This document shows, in pieces, positions 6,511-7,479 of a DNA stretch of 7,479 nucleotides; position 1 is the first letter of the stretch; the number at the start of each line of letters is the position of its first letter. Below the pieces are notes generated by a model that was not told the origin of the DNA, searched no databases, and worked only from the letters and a program-made list of their open reading frames with translations. Source of the DNA: Chlamydiota bacterium. Its GTDB lineage: Bacteria > Auribacterota > UBA3054 > B51-G9. The stretch is taken from NCBI GenBank assembly GCA_030596365.1, contig JAUVKG010000131.1:1-7479 (forward strand). The letters run 5' to 3'. A program made the translations under genes and the position numbers.

Positions 6511-6602
6511 GCCACTAAGACTCTAAGGCACAAAGAATACAAACATAATAATTTTTATTAATTACAATTTATTTCTTCTTCGTGTCTTCGTGCCTTTGTG
6601 GC
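6511..6602. repeat. inverted pair of octamer tandem arrays upstream of thiE
   Basis: The left arm (6511-6536) contains CACTAAGA, CTCTAAGG and CACAAAGA. The right arm (6577-6602) contains TCTTCGTG, TCTTCGTG and CCTTTGTG then GC, the same type of octamer on the other strand. Aligned as inverted repeats, the 26-base arms agree at 19 positions and are separated by 40 AT-rich bases. The pair could form a cruciform or RNA hairpin and begins 14 bases before the thiE start codon. Confidence 0.88.
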
Positions 6603-6664
6603 TGATCAATTACTATATTCTTTTTTTTTGCTTTTATAGGCGGTTTTAATTGGATAAATTAAAA

Positions 6665-6726
6665 AATCATAAATCAGACCCCAGCATCCGCGGGGCGCTC
6701 ACGCGAATCCAAAATCCAAAATCACA
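6665..6726. repeat. 7-bp repeat array interrupted by a second GC palindrome
   Basis: AATCATA and AATCAGA (6665-6678) are followed by a GC-rich segment (6679-6705) holding the palindrome CCC-a-GC-ATCC-GC-g-GGG (6680-6695). Then come AATCCAA twice and AATCACA (6706-6726). The last unit contains the thiH stop codon. The design matches that at 5699-5789: heptamers on both sides and a CCCaGC...GCgGGG hairpin inside. Confidence 0.75.
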
Positions 6727-7366
6727 AATATAAAAATTCTTTATCCCAGTCTTTCCATACAGGTTCGTAACCGGCCTTACTGATCGCCAATGCGACTTCT
6801 TCAGCTGATCTTTTATCTACTACGTCAAACTGTTCGCCGGCTTCGCTGGCATTTGAATAGCCAAGTGGAGAAGTGCTGCTCGCCGCACTCATTTGCGTAA
6901 TACCAAGAGGCAGCATATTATCACGAGTCTCTGCCGGCTCACGTGTAGATAAAACAAGATGAGCATCCGGTAAAATAATTCTGAATGCACAAATTAATTG
7001 GGCGAGTTGACGGTCGGTTAACGGATTATCAGGCGCAAATCCTCCGGCGGCGCCTCTCAAACGCGGGAAAGAAATACTAACCTGTGTCTGCCAGAAATGC
7101 GTCATAAGAAAATATGAATGAAAACCCGTAAGTAATGCTTCCGTTCTCCAGTCCGCCAGACCGTAAAGCGGACTTACACCAACTTTTCTTATCCCTGCTT
7201 TGGCTGCACGTTCAACTGTTTCGATTCTCCAATTATAATTGTTTTTCTTTCCTCCTGGATGTACTTTTGAATATGTTTTTTTATTGTAAGTTTCCTGATA
7301 GCAAGTTACACAGTCGACTCCGCTATTAATTAATTTCGCGTAATCTTCTTGAGAATTCTTCTTTTT
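6722..7366 (-). CDS. thiH: 2-iminoacetate synthase ThiH, C-terminal part only
   Basis: ThiH is a radical-SAM enzyme that cleaves tyrosine to dehydroglycine for thiazole assembly, typical of anaerobic or facultative bacteria. The open frame has 214 residues against about 370 for the family. Clear ThiH blocks are SGVDCVTCYQETY near the start, WRIETVERAAKAGIRKVGV, FWQTQVSISFPRLRGAAGG, DRQLAQLICAFR, LSTREP and the terminal GYEPVWKDWD, all aligning with E. coli ThiH as I remember it. The first ~160 residues, including the CxxxCxxC cluster motif, are absent. Similarity begins at about SQEDYAKL (near 7355), and a TAA stop in frame (7369-7367) follows upstream. No convincing start codon lies before the first ATG at 7105, which is inside the barrel. 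This is therefore a 5'-truncated gene, or an intact gene joined to foreign sequence by an assembly error. The stop codon lies within a heptamer repeat. Confidence 0.9.
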   Translation of the reverse strand, partial: KKKNSQEDYAKLINSGVDCVTCYQETYNKKTYSKVHPGGKKNNYNWRIETVERAAKAGIRKVGVSPLYGLADWRTEALLTGFHSYFLMTHFWQTQVSISFPRLRGAAGGFAPDNPLTDRQLAQLICAFRIILPDAHLVLSTREPAETRDNMLPLGITQMSAASSTSPLGYSNASEAGEQFDVVDKRSAEEVALAISKAGYEPVWKDWDKEFLYL

Positions 7367-7479
7367 TTAAATTGTTTGATACCTTATATAATTTTTTTGA
7401 CCTTCTTATTGATGGATATAAAATTGCACAGGACGAAAAAAGTAAAATTGTAAGAAATATAATAAGGGATCTTTTTTTC
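7361..7479. other. AT-rich sequence beyond the thiH break, possible fragment of another gene
   Basis: This stretch has 27 G/C in 119 bases (about 23% by hand count), far below the adjoining thiH. It does not continue ThiH in any frame. On the plus strand one frame is open from 7330 to the window end and reads plausibly as protein (LLIDGYKIAQDEKSKIVRN and onward), but has no ATG; TTG at 7372 is the only obvious candidate start. On the minus strand another frame reads KKRSLIIFLTILLFSSC, like a lipoprotein signal, and ends at a stop inside thiH. I cannot tell which reading, if either, is real. Confidence 0.45.

Noticed and set aside
6497..6721. TPP riboswitch before thiE
   Set aside because: The conserved THI-box cores (CUGAGA and ACCUGAUC-like segments) were not found on the minus strand here. 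A riboswitch, if any, would be expected upstream of the operon, outside the window.
7361..7479. Lipoprotein gene on the minus strand
   Set aside because: The hydrophobic run followed by SSC is suggestive, but the frame has no start inside the window, ends after a few dozen residues inside thiH, and competes with an equally plausible plus-strand frame.

Overview
The window is AT-rich bacterial chromosomal DNA carrying four recognisable housekeeping or metabolic genes and one unrecognised secreted protein. The lineage cannot be fixed from the sequence. A Sec-type signal peptide, a textbook sigma-70 promoter (TTGACG, 17 bp, TATAAT) and intergenic gaps packed with short tandem repeats suggest an uncultured bacterium outside classic Bacteroidota, whose promoters normally look different. 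That placement is inference.

Layout: (1) 1-3284, minus: dnaE, the replicative DNA polymerase III alpha subunit, uninterrupted for 1094 codons and cut by the left window edge inside its OB domain. Its polymerase residues are present, but most metal ligands of its PHP domain are replaced. (2) 3285-3594: a divergent control region with back-to-back promoters for dnaE and the next gene, and a block of direct and inverted repeats in the presumed dnaE leader. (3) 3595-4452, plus: a 285-residue exported protein of unknown function with six cysteines in the mature part. (4) 4455-4494: a perfect 18-bp bidirectional terminator shared with the convergent gene. (5) 4492-5685, minus: an M20-family zinc peptidase/deacylase. 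(6) 5686-5851: a patchwork of 7-bp and 9-bp tandem repeats plus a GC-rich palindrome. (7) 5852-6496, minus: thiE, thiamine phosphate synthase. (8) 6497-6721: inverted octamer arrays, then a second GC palindrome inside 7-bp repeats. (9) 6722-7366, minus: the C-terminal half of thiH. Similarity to ThiH stops abruptly near 7355, an in-frame stop follows, and the last ~120 bases are far more AT-rich (about 23% G+C) and unrelated to ThiH.

ThiH and ThiE belong to the same pathway. ThiH makes dehydroglycine for the thiazole ring, and ThiE joins thiazole phosphate to the pyrimidine, so thiH-thiE is a pathway-linked pair. The M20 gene downstream may be co-transcribed but has no evident link to thiamine. 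The most unusual part of the window is its non-coding DNA. Every gap on the minus-strand side is filled almost wall to wall with short-period repeats reaching to within 8-14 bases of start codons and into stop codons. Twice, a GC palindrome with the same CCCaGC...GCgGGG design sits inside a heptamer array.
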